Of a DNA stretch of 64,000 nucleotides, positions 51,091 to 62,102 are shown piece by piece. This stretch comes from Tetrahymena elliotti 4EA (Eukaryota; Ciliophora; Oligohymenophorea; Hymenostomatida; Tetrahymenidae): assembly GCA_000231825.2 (NCBI GenBank), contig JH720365.1, positions 62,001 through 126,000 of the forward strand, in the 5' to 3' direction. The notes under the pieces were generated by a model that worked only from the letters and a program-made list of their open reading frames with translations, was not told the DNA's origin and did no database searches. The number at the start of each line of letters is the position of its first letter. Positions within the stretch are counted from its first letter, which is position 1. The translations under genes were made by a program, and so were the position numbers.

Positions 51091-54000
51091 ATGAATCATA
51101 ATATAAGTGAAATAAAAGATCTTAATAGCTTGTCTAACCGCGACTCTCGCTCTAATTATTCCATAGTTTCAGAAGATTTGGGCTAGTAGTTATTGTAATT
51201 AATTTTAGAATATTAACCTAATCCATAGGACTAATATCTACTTGAGCTCTCAAAGCAAAAAACAGTTATAGAGATAGATGAAAAATTTAAAAATTCTCAC
51301 ATTAATTAGACTTACAAATTCCCTAAAAAAGTCACTGATCGTGATAGGAATAAGGCAAGAGAATTATAGTAAATATTAGCAAACAGTGCTTAAAATGGCA
51401 AGGATATAAATAAACAGTTTTAATCAAAGGAGACAACCAAAAAAATTTGCTAAAATAAAGGAGTTGAGTAGGAGAATGTAAAAAATGAATGTATAGAAGA
51501 GAAATAAACATTAGATTTTTCTCACAATGCAAACGACTCAGACGACAGTTTCTCTTCTCTTAATGATGTATCATTCTATGAATTAAATTCACAAAATATC
51601 AAATAAATAAAGAAAATTTAGCATCCTGCATTGTAACAGCCAACAAATCAAATTTAAAATAGTGCAACATACTAAATGAGTAAAGGAAATCAAAGTTAGG
51701 TTCAAAGAAATGATATTATGGGAAATTAATACGAATAAACAAAACAAATTAAACATTGCTATTATACAGCTTAAAATAATTAAAATATATAAAATAAGGC
51801 TTAATTCATTAAACCACCTGCAACTTATTAACCTTAGCAAACAGTTAAGAATTAATCTTATACTAATTCTAATTAATTAAACAAAACAGGTATCCCTTTA
51901 GGTACTTATGACAGTGAATTGATTAATATTGAAATTAATGCTACAGATAAAAGCAACAAGAATTCAAATATAAATATATCTAAAGAAGAAATAGGATTAG
52001 TATCATAGCAAAAGTAGTAAAACAATAAATTTAAGCAAGAGCTAAAAAATAAAAACTAAGCTTCTAATTCATCTCAGTTCAAAAAAAATATATAAATTTC
52101 AAATGAAAGTGATTATCATGAATTTGTTTCTACTACCTCAAACTAACTTCTTGATAAGCAATATATCGATCAACAAATTTAAAGAAGACCTTTGACAGAT
52201 AAAAGTTCTAATGCTAAAAATGTATGCCAAATCGACTTTATGAATCTAGCTACTTAAGAATAGGCTTCTTCAACGGGAACTACTACTGCTACAGGAGAAC
52301 AAGGAACTTCAAACAAACATAAAGTTAGTAACAATAACAGTAATAAAAGCGATTTCAATATTAAACATACAAAAATGGCCTTCACTAGAATAGAAGGTGT
52401 ATTCACTGAAGCAGATGAGATAGATGAAGATACATTACATAAAACAAAAGAAGAATGGGTGCAATAAATGATAAATTAAAATGTAAAGTCTGATCAATCA
52501 AAATAATAGAAAATAGGGTGGCTCTATACTGAAGGAGATGTATAAAATAAGTCTCCTTAAAAGCAAAACTACAATATTCCTACTTAATAGATTAATGCCA
52601 AAGTTAGAAAACTCAAAATTGCTTCTTTTCATCAGGGATAGAAGGATTAAAATGTTAAACTCATTTAAAGTTTATCACTACATAATTAATTTGATTAAAT
52701 TTCAAATATGCCAAACACTAATAATCATATACTACCTCAGGCAACAACTAACAATTAATTTAATTTTCAATCCAAACCATAAAATCAGAATTTGGAAAAA
52801 ACTAATTTTTCAAACTAAGCAAAAATGGGAGCATTGAATACAAACTTCCTTTATGATGTGAATGAAATTCAAATAAATAGTCACATAATAAGCTCAACTA
52901 GCAAATCAAACAAATAAGATATTTTAGGAAATACCTTTAACTCTTCTTAATAATATCAAGATGCTAATAAATTTATAAAATACCCTGCTTGTGTTTAAAA
53001 CAATTTGAATAGCACTAACAGTAACTCATTTAAATAATAAAACTATTTATCAGAAAATAAACTGGCAAAGGTTATTCAGTCATAAAATTTCAACTAGAAT
53101 CAGTAAAATTATCTCGCATATAATAGCATAAATAATAGTAATGTCTCTAATTTGGGTCAAACATCAAAAGTAGTAAATATGAGTTTAGATTATTAAACTT
53201 AAGATACTCGTTTTACTCCTTTACGTTCTAATAAAATTCCATAATAAGTCAATAGAATTCAATAAAATCTTAATTCAATAAATCATTTAAATAATTATGT
53301 TTAAAGTGGAGATGAAAAGAATCGCTCTTTTAACAATATCAGCAATCTTGAATATTCCATATCTAAATCAACTAAAAATAAAAATAATAATATCTCCCTT
53401 TCTGTTACAAAACCATCTGTTTAAAAAGATGAATCATTTTAATAAGAAGCTATAAAGACTTCTTCTTAATTTAATTAAATTCATAAAAGAAATTAAGCAA
53501 GTATTCGTAAACTACGCCCTAAATTAAACTGTGATGGATTTTCTAGTGATTTAAGTGATTTGATTCCTACCAGCTCTAAAGAATAAAATTTTACTTAAAT
53601 TGATTTGTCTCCTTATACTTAACTTTCTAAGCACATGAGAAACAACACACTAAATAATTACCATCTAAAACCTCCTACTACTAAAAACTCTCATTAAAGA
53701 TAACCTTCAGATAATGCTTTAAGAAGTAGTGCGACAAACAGGTAAGATATATTTCATATTTTATAATTTATATAAATTTTATTTTATTTTCTAATAGAGT
53801 TGCTTCTGAACAAAGTTAAGAAAAAATTAAAAATGGAAACATTAGCTCTAGCTCTAATGGGGTTGATGTAAGTAGCTCTGGTAATAAGATTCTTTTAACA
53901 GATTCTGCAAATTCAAATATCAGATTTCCACAAACATAAAATAATTAAAAGCTAAAAAGAACTTTAAAAATTTAAAGCTGCAAGTATAGTTCACAAAAAA

Positions 54001-55811
54001 ATCAATTGCTTTAAGAGTAGTTTAGAAATTCTAATTAATATCAAAATAACATTCCTAATTCCACCAAAAACACATCTTAAATATAGAACTTAATAAGTAA
54101 TAATGATGATGATCTTTCTTTAAATAAAACTTCATTAAAATTAGATTAGTAAAAACTCTAAATGCAAAGAAAAGAAATCTAAAGTAACCCTGAAAACAAA
54201 GGGAGATTTTCTTCTAATTAATAATAGAATATTTAATTGAATTAATAGAAATAGATAACAAATAATAAAGCGTATATGAGCAAGGATAAATCAAGCAAGG
54301 AATAAAATATGTAAAATTATGAAAAGAGATATTTAAAAACTGATGGAGATGAGCATAATGATGATATTATTTTATTTTAAAATAGTAAAGAATTAGATAA
54401 AAATAATAATTAAGGTTTAGCAACAACATTGCATAAAAATTACAGTGCAAATAGTGAATTTAATTTAAATGAATTTTCAGGCAAAAAAATTATTAAATAA
54501 AATTTGAATATAAGTAATTTTAAGGAAGATAAATTATAATAAAATTCTAAAAGTAAATCAGAAGAAAATAGGATCAATTTAAAATCTAATTAGGTTTAAG
54601 CAATCAATCCAAATTCAAATAATGAATTAGCTAAAAAGAAATATTTCCAAAAAACTAATTCAATAGGGAAATCTTTGACAAGTACTTAGCCTTTGACACT
54701 AGAAAGTTACTCAACAGATAATCCTAACTCTAACTAATAAAGTGAAATCTATTCTATTAACAGTAATTCAAATAATAAAAATGCAAACAAGCCTTAAAAA
54801 TAAGAAAGCAATTCCTAGATGAAAATTAAAATAAGTTAAGGAGTTAATAATAATAATAATGGTTTGAATTCCAATGCTGAAAAAGGAGATGAAGTAAGCA
54901 AAACCTAAGCACCTGCATAAATACACTAAAAAATAAGCAGTAATATCAAAAAAGTAATTTAAAATCCAAATTAAGAAAATTCCAAAACAGAAGAATATGA
55001 AGAAAAGTAAAAAAGCCAAATTTAAATCAATAAAAAACCTGATTAGCTTAATTAAATCTTAGTTCAGCATATGCAAAAAGAGGTTAAATAGTAAAATATC
55101 AATATCAATTAAAATGGAATGAGAACTCTTAAGAAAGCAGTTTAGAATGGTTAATAAAATTAAAAAAGTTTAAATTAAAATGTTAGTTATACTTAAGAAA
55201 CTTAAACTTAAGAGATTTAGAACAGAAAATTCGTTGCTTGTTCATTACATGAAGATAGCTTGAAAAGCTATTAAATAGATCCAATTAGCAAATAATCTTT
55301 GAATTAGGTAGATAATTTTAATTAGATTCAAAAGCTTGAATACTTAAAAAATAGTGCAGTGTCTACAGCTTCGACATAAATAGGTTCAGTTTAACAAAAA
55401 TCTATCAATAAAACAGTCGCATATGATAGTATTTAAGTCAAATAAACAAATAATATTCCAGGTCTCAGGTAAAAAATTGTTTAAACTCCATAATCTCTAC
55501 AAGTAAATCCTGATTAGTAAGCAGGTGGAGTTAATAGTCTAAATCATGTAGAACTTGGTAGTGTTTATTTAGGTTCTCATGCTACTGCTTGCAGCACTCA
55601 AAGCAACTAAAGCAAGAATAAAAGCCCTATGAAGCAAAATTTAGTCTCTCCAAATAACTTTTAAAATAGTAATTATCCTGTCATTCCATAATACTCTTCT
55701 TCAACTCGTAACCAAAACACAGTTAGCTTATTTAAAAAGAAATAAAATTTATTATACCAATCAGTTTCTTACTAATCATAGAATCAGACAAATTTACAAA
55801 CTCAAATTTGA
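51091..55811 (+). CDS. N/Q/S-rich low-complexity protein, 1,554 residues
   Basis: The ATG at 51091 opens MNHNISEIKDLNSLSNRDSR. One 56-nt intron (53742-53797, GTAAGA...TAATAG) splits the frame, and the spliced length is 4,665 nt, exactly 1,555 codons, with no internal TGA. Almost the whole protein is Asn, Gln, Ser and Lys. A few more ordered islands stand out: TYKFPKKVTDRDRNKARELQ near the N-terminus, KMAFTRIEGVFTEADEIDED, EEWVQQMINQNVKSDQSK followed by IGWLYTEGDVQNKSP, and ASIRKLRPKLNCDGFSSDLS. There is no signal peptide, membrane segment or known domain. Prion-like composition suggests a self-associating scaffold or granule protein, but no function is assigned. Confidence 0.85.
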
Positions 55812-56223
55812 GTAAAAGAATAATTAACAAAAAAATATTCTAAATAAATAAAAATTTTTGATAACTATGAATTATATATTTATTTATAATTAATTAAATA
55901 ACATACTTACTTTAATTTGCATAAATTTTTCCAATATCTAACAATAGGCTAAGAAAAGTAACTATTAAATGAAATTAATTAATCAATCAATTAACTACAA
56001 TTATATTATTATAAAAAATATTGAGTATTTTTGTATATAAATTCTATTTTTAAATGTATTTTTATTGTAATAAAATAAATATTTTCTAAGATTAATTTAA
56101 AGATTCTTTTTAATCTCTTTGTGTCTAACTTAGATTTTTTTATCAATAATTTCTTAATTAAAAATTTCCAAATTTATACTCATTTGATTCTAGCAAGCAA
56201 CATCATAAAAAAGTTTATTAAAA
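55812..56223. other. AT-rich spacer
   Basis: Short gap between two + strand genes with no exon. It holds the 3' end of one and the promoter of the next. Confidence 0.45.
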
Positions 56224-57010
56224 ATGGAAGATGAAAGTGAAATTCTGAAGAGATACGCAAATAAATCTAATGCAGGAAGAGACGAGACTATTACATTAGC
56301 AACTTTAAAATAATAAGCAAATAAACTAACTGAAGAAAAAAAGAAAGAATAAAGGATTAATGTAAGATATTGAAAATGAAATCAAATTAATATTTAATGA
56401 ATGTTACTATAAAAACAGTTTAAAATATATAGTTCAGAAGAAGCTGGATAAGAAAAATTAGAATTATAGTAGTATTTTTGTGCTCTTTGTGGAAAGTTTA
56501 TTATTGCCACAAATATAAAATTAGAAGTTTTACCTATAAGAGCTACTGATCAAGCGTAAATAAATATTCTAAAATATCAACCTTACATAATTAACATAAA
56601 TATTAATGCTAAAATAGAATTGCAGTTGATCTCTAAAGAGTATTTGTAAAGCACTTTTTAATTAAAGAAGGTATTAAGAATGTCAAAAGGGAATATGGTA
56701 ATTAATTAATTAATTATTTTATTTGTGAATGCATTTTAAATTAGAAATATATCTCATTTATATAGGTATTGAGTAATAATTTAGATGGAAATGCCAGTGC
56801 GATATAACAATAGCTTATCAATCTATAAGATATGATGAATCTGAAAAAATTTATGAAGAAATGCATATTAAAAGAAATAAATAAATTTAGGGATTTACAG
56901 TGAGCAATAAACCATTTTTATATATAATAAACGATGCCATAGTTATGGAAGCTAAGGATTCTAGATTAATTAAAGAAGTTCTATATAAAAATCCAGATTT
57001 AATTTACTGA
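56224..57010 (+). CDS. STEEP1: STEEP1 (CXorf56/UPF0428) family protein, 199 residues
   Basis: The ATG at 56224 (MEDESEILKRYANKSNAGRD) is followed by three introns (56362-56418, 56556-56617, 56698-56765). The spliced frame is exactly 200 codons. Family signatures are in order: a first Cys pair in QQYFCALCGKFIIATNIKLE, then VLPIRATDQAIAVDLQ, then a second pair in EYGIEQQFRWKCQCDITIAY, then QSIRYDE. These match human STEEP1 segments (CLCGQ...LPMRPRDRS...EGIERQYRKKCAKC...YQS). The C-terminus is a charged helix and a short hydrophobic stretch (PFLYIINDAIVME). In animals STEEP1 promotes ER exit of STING by favouring membrane curvature. Ciliates are not known to use STING this way, so the ancestral role is presumably more general, such as ER trafficking (inference). 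Confidence 0.88.
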
Positions 57011-57503
57011 ATTTAGCTTGTTTTATACTAAAATAACAATTAAAATCTATGTAAATATATTATTAAAATAATCTATAAAAGTGTTCTTTATCTTTTAAAC
57101 CACTTCAACTTTATAATTATTACAAATCATTTATTTATCTACACAATGTTTTTAATATTAATAAGTCTTCATTGATATTTTTCTTAACAATTAGGAATTA
57201 TGAATACTTTTTAAGCAATACAAATATTAAAAACATTTTTGATAATATTCCGTTAATCAGAAAACATACTTGTTGATATTAGCAAAAAATACAAAATATT
57301 TGAATTAATTTAGAAAAATTATTTTAAGAAATATTTTATCATAAATAAAAAATTCAATTAAAAAATTAATAAATAAAAATTTAATGAATCAAATTAAAAA
57401 AATGTTTGTTGAGGAATATTTTTAAAAAATAAAATCATTATAACTAATTTATTCGCCAATTAATTTTTAAATGAAAAATACTGACATTTATTAAAACTAA
57501 TTT
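57011..57503. other. AT-rich spacer between convergent genes
   Basis: No exon is seen. It contains the 3' flanks of the STEEP1 gene and the WD40-like gene. Confidence 0.45.
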
Positions 57504-58799
57504 TCAACTTTTTTGAATTTAATTTTACTATTATAATTATTTTAAATAAATGTTTTCTTTTATCAGTTCCTACAATTTTTAATATTACTGGGTTAGGAGT
57601 TGGAATTCTTCCAGTTTACTTTGATGATATTTAGAAAAACTTTTATAATTGTAATGCCCTATTTCACCTTACCAAGATACAACTACTATATGCTCATTAT
57701 GTAGAGACATTGAATTGCAGAGTCCTTTTAACTAGGTTTCCCTATATTTACTTGAATTAATACTTTTTGGTTTATTCTCATTGTTTTATAACAGAGAAAG
57801 TGGGTGAATTCCAATTTTTTTATCACAAGAAATAGAGAATATAGAATTTGACTCTTTGTGATAAGCTTGACTTCTTGTTTGGTTTGTATGTCCAGAAATG
57901 TGATTGCAAATAGTTTAATTATCTAAATTAATACACATTAACCCAGAGTCTGTTGAAATCACAAGATATTCGAAATCATATTCCTAATCTATCATTTTCT
58001 TATTGACAGATTCTTCTTGTATGAGCTAGCTTGTGCTATTTCGAGGAATAAGAATTGAGTCAAAACAATATCTATTATTAACTTGAGATTAAATGATATG
58101 TGTTACTGTTCTAAGCCTCATATCATAAATACAAACCTTCGCATTAATAAGGCCTACATAAATAACTTTTCGTTTTCTATCATATTAAATAGTGAATAAT
58201 TCCTAATCAAACTATTTATTGAGTATTACTTTGCTGATTCTTTTTTAGATTTATTATTGAGGCTTGCTATTAAGAAGGTAAAAAGCTAACATTTTTTAAA
58301 TTTAATGTGAGACTGCTATTAAATTATAATCAGGCAATATAACTGAGTCATAAATTTTACTAAATGCTGTATACATAATTTAATAAGGAATTAACTCTTT
58401 AGTATTTAAATAATGAGTGATATTCCAAAAAATAATCATGTTATTAAATAATGATTAGCAAAGCACATGGATAGGTTTATTTTCTTTACCAATAAAAGCA
58501 TAATTTTGATAAAATTGTACAGAATAGCTTGCTACTCTTTGAGAAATATATTTGTTTTAAAATTCACTAAGTTCATAATTCGCTGCATCATAAATACTTA
58601 TATTTCCATAATCATCTGTAAGCGCAAACAAATCATCTATCATATATGTAACACATCTAATTATTACTTTTTATTTAAGTGAAGCAACATTCACTTTACT
58701 CATTGTAAAAGAATCCATAGCAGTTTCACTATCCATAGTTTATTCAATTTAAGCATCTTGATTTGCTTCCTAATCAACTGTTTAACTAGAATCCTCCAT
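57504..58799 (-). CDS. WD40-like beta-propeller protein, about 431 residues
   Basis: A ciliate-code frame of 432 codons runs from ATG 58799 (MEDSSQTVDQEANQDAQIEQ) to TGA 57504 without needing an intron. After an acidic, Gln-rich leader come repeat-like blades ending in the degenerate W/Y-D pattern: LFALTDDYGNISIYDAANYE, RKVIYVGLINAKVCIYDMRL, YLVISTDSGLMCINLDNQTI, SISCDKKIGIHPLSLL and IVVVSWQGEIGHYNY. A GH-type turn (SGHTNQTRSQAYHKE) is also present. The C-terminus is a predicted coiled coil (LEEFQLLTQQYQKLQELIKE). WD40 repeats are protein-interaction platforms and the partner is unknown. Part of the frame near 58400-58460 (VLCQSLFNNMIIFWN) may be a retained AT-rich intron. Confidence 0.7.
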
Positions 58800-59587
58800 T
58801 GAAAGTTAAGAATATTTAAAATACTTTAAGTGGATACTATAAATTTTTTTATGAAAAGATTTTTAAATTTTGATAACAAAACAACTATTGAAGTGCTGAA
58901 AAAAATAGATCAAATTATCTAAAAATTAGATAGCAAAAACACATATAAAAAATATAAAAAGAAGTATTTATTTTTTTTGAAATTGATATTTTCAAAATTA
59001 TTTATGAAAGGCTAATGAGTTTGCTTAAAAGAAAAATTTTTTTGAAGTAATGAAGAAATATTGCAAGTAGAGAGATAGATAGATGGTGGTTATTAATATT
59101 TAAAGTTAATTTACTTTAATAAAATTGTAAACAAAACACTACGTTTTCACATGTAAATTATTAGAAGAAGTTAAGTTGACTAACGAATTTTCTAAAAAAA
59201 GGGATTTTACGATAAAAAGAATTGATTTAAAATGTCTCTCTACAATAGAAATGAATGAACTGTATGTAGCAGTAGTAGAAGTAACTTTACATCAATAAAA
59301 AAATATTGTTATCATTATTTTTTTGATTGATTGATTTTATTCTATCAAATTTAATTTGGTTTGTTTTATTCTTTAAATGGGTAAATTAAGTTTGAGAAAA
59401 AGTTGTTATGAAAAAAAAAATCATAAATAACAAACAAATTAAAAGAATTCAGAAACAACAATAAACGAGCAAGCAACCAATAAAGCAACAGATTAAATAA
59501 TCCAATAAATCAAGGTATGCTTTGAATTGATTTTAAGAAAATTTAAACATTTTTATTTACAATATAGATTAATTCATTCTTTAGAAA
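58800..59587. promoter_or_regulatory. AT-rich divergent spacer
   Basis: This lies between divergent genes and contains both promoters. No exon is seen apart from the probable 5' UTR intron of the right-hand gene. Confidence 0.4.
59515..59567 (+). other. Probable 5' UTR intron
   Basis: A 53-nt AT-rich stretch with a good donor (AAG|GTATGC) and acceptor (ACAATATAG) lies 20 nt before the start codon of the Q-rich gene. It matches the size and ends of coding introns in this window. Confidence 0.45.
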
Positions 59588-60361
59588 ATGTTTTACTCTA
59601 ATTTACTTTAAAAAAGGGAAACAGCATCTTTAAAATCTTTTGATCAGAAAAAAAAGTAGAACTATTATCTTGGTGACATGAGACATTAAATGTAGCATTA
59701 ATAGGTTAATAATTAACCTGTAGTTCAATCCTTTTAACACTAACAAAGCTAAGCAGTAGGCTAGATATTAGATCATGGACCTTATGCTCAATAGCAAGAT
59801 CAGACTTATATCAAATAGATGAAATAAAAAAGTTCATCTCCTTAACCTTAAGGTACAAATTACCCTAATTCTGCAGTACCTTTTGGTAATTAGATTAACA
59901 ATTAAAAGAATTTATCTCTTCGAGGAAACTCTACTCATAACTATTACCCTTAACCATACCAAAGAGCAAATACATAAACCTCTACTTCTTAGCAATACTA
60001 GATTGGATAAGTTCCTAATCCAAATATGGCTAATAGTATGATAACTGGTTATATTTCTCCCAGTAAAGTATCTCCAAAAAATTAACTTTAACTGTTGTAG
60101 TAGAGTTAATAATCCTACTAAACTCAACAATAAGGAAACTAATAGTAATCTCATTAAGCTTGGAGAAGAAACACTTACTAAGGTACAAGCACTCAAGCAT
60201 ACAAATAAAACACAAATGATGTGTACTAACAACAAATAACCTCACCTGTAAAAGCTTTCCCTGATCCCTAACAAGCTCAATTTAAGATAACTCAGTCAAA
60301 AAAAGTCATGTAAAATTAAATTTTAAGTTATTTCGCTAAAACATAGTTAAAAGAATTTTGA
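59588..60361 (+). CDS. Unknown glutamine-rich protein, 257 residues
   Basis: An uninterrupted frame of 258 codons runs from ATG 59588 (MFYSNLLQKRETASLKSFDQ) to TGA 60361. The N-terminus carries a charged motif KKKQNYYLGDMR. The rest is dominated by Gln, Ser, Asn and Pro, with Gln clusters near the middle and C-terminus. More informative islands are DHGPYAQQQDQTYIKQ, GTNYPNSAVPFGN, NLSLRGNSTHNYYPQPY and TGYISPSKVSPKN. Codons are somewhat less AT-biased than the neighbours (CCT, GGT, ACC), which suggests good expression. No domain is recognised. The final about 20 residues (QNQILSYFAKTQLKEF) could be a helix. Confidence 0.75.
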
Positions 60362-62102
60362 TAGCCTAAAATAAACACAATTTTCTAAAAATCTAATTTC
60401 AAAAAAAGAAGAAAAACAAACCTATTACAAAACGATTGATAGTCAACTCTCTCTATTTTTCTTACAAAATTTCTAACAAATGAAATAAAATGCCTTACAT
60501 TTTTGAATGAACTTTAATTATTCTTCATTTTTTTAATTGAATAAATTTTTATCAAATTTCCAAAATAAACCAATCAAATTTTGTTTCAGACTAAGTATTC
60601 CAAAAATAAATTCTACTTACTAACAAATAAACATATTTCTTTACAAACCTACTATACATACTTTAAAATCAAAAATTAAAAATTTTATCAGTAGAAATAA
60701 AATTTAACAAAGTTTTTTAAAGTATTAATGATAATTTTTGACCTCTATTTTTGTTTGTAATAAACAAACTGCTTTTTAAGTAAATAGATTATACCAAAAA
60801 ATTACACTGATTCTTTGAGTTTTATTTTAGTTGTTCAACATAATTAAAAATACCCACCAATAAATTTTGCAAAATGAAAATACTAAAATATCATATTATG
60901 TTACATCAAACACTTTAAATATGGTGTTACTATTAAGTTTAAAAAATTATTGAGTTATAATAGCAAATAAAATATTAAATTATTCATAATTATAAAACCC
61001 AATCGTTTTACTGAGTGTCTTAATTACATGGTTAATATAGTTTTTTTTTTGAGAATTAAGAAAATAAATCATCAAATTACTAAATAAAAGAAAAAACGCC
61101 AGTAAGCTATAATTTGAATTTATTAAATACATTTTTTCACCTATGTTAGAAGGAAAACCAATAAAAGGTGTAATTCCTTCGTTTTATCAAAAATAACTTA
61201 AGTTCTATCAAATGCAGTTAACTTTTATAAATTTTATTTATGCAGTTGAAAAGAGCTTTTTATTTTAGTTTAAATTACTCTTAATTTTTATTTTACATAT
61301 AATTCAACTCAATCGTTAAGAATTTATTAAAGTTTTTCATCAACATAAATTGAAAACCTAGAATTGTTGGAATAAATTAGAAATAGTCAACAACAGGCAA
61401 AATTTTTTCTTAGTTACTTTTATTTTTATTTAGAAATTGATTAAAAAATCAAATTAAAGTAATCAGAAAGCAAATTATGAATGAAAATTGTTTATTTTTT
61501 CAATTAAAACTGAATAAGAAAAATGTTTACTAATTATTCTAAGCTAAGAGACAATAAGCAGATAGTAGCAATAATTGAATTCAGCTTTTTTATTCAAAAT
61601 TGCATAATACTTTTCTTAAAAACAATAAATTTTGATTATGTTATTTAAGCTTTTTAGTTTCCCAAATTCCAACAAAATATACTTTTTCAATAATGAATTT
61701 AGCGAAAAGTGATCAAAACGAGAGAGAGAAATAATTGATTAGTTAGTTAGCTCCTCTTTTTTATTATCAGTGATGAATCAATGAATAAATAAAGAGCTAT
61801 ACTATTGTTTCTTCTGTTTTTTTAATTCAGACCGATTAACATTAATTAATTATTAAGAAATAAAAATTTTTAAATACGCATTTTTCTTTTAATAAAAATA
61901 AATAAATAAGCTGGCAAGCAATAATTAATAAGCAAGCAAAAACAAATAATCAAACAAAAAAGCAATCAAATATTCTTTTAAGCACTATAGCTATCAATCT
62001 AATAAATAAAAAAAAAAGAAAATAAATAACAATAATAATAATTATTATAAAAATACAATTAATTATATAAGTAGCAGATAATCATCTCAACCTGTTTAAG
62101 TA
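60362..62102. other. AT-rich intergenic region
   Basis: About 1.7 kb between two + strand genes, with no supported exon. CAAGCAAAAACAAATAA-like repeats near 61910-61970 probably lie in the 5' leader of the kinase gene. Confidence 0.5.
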
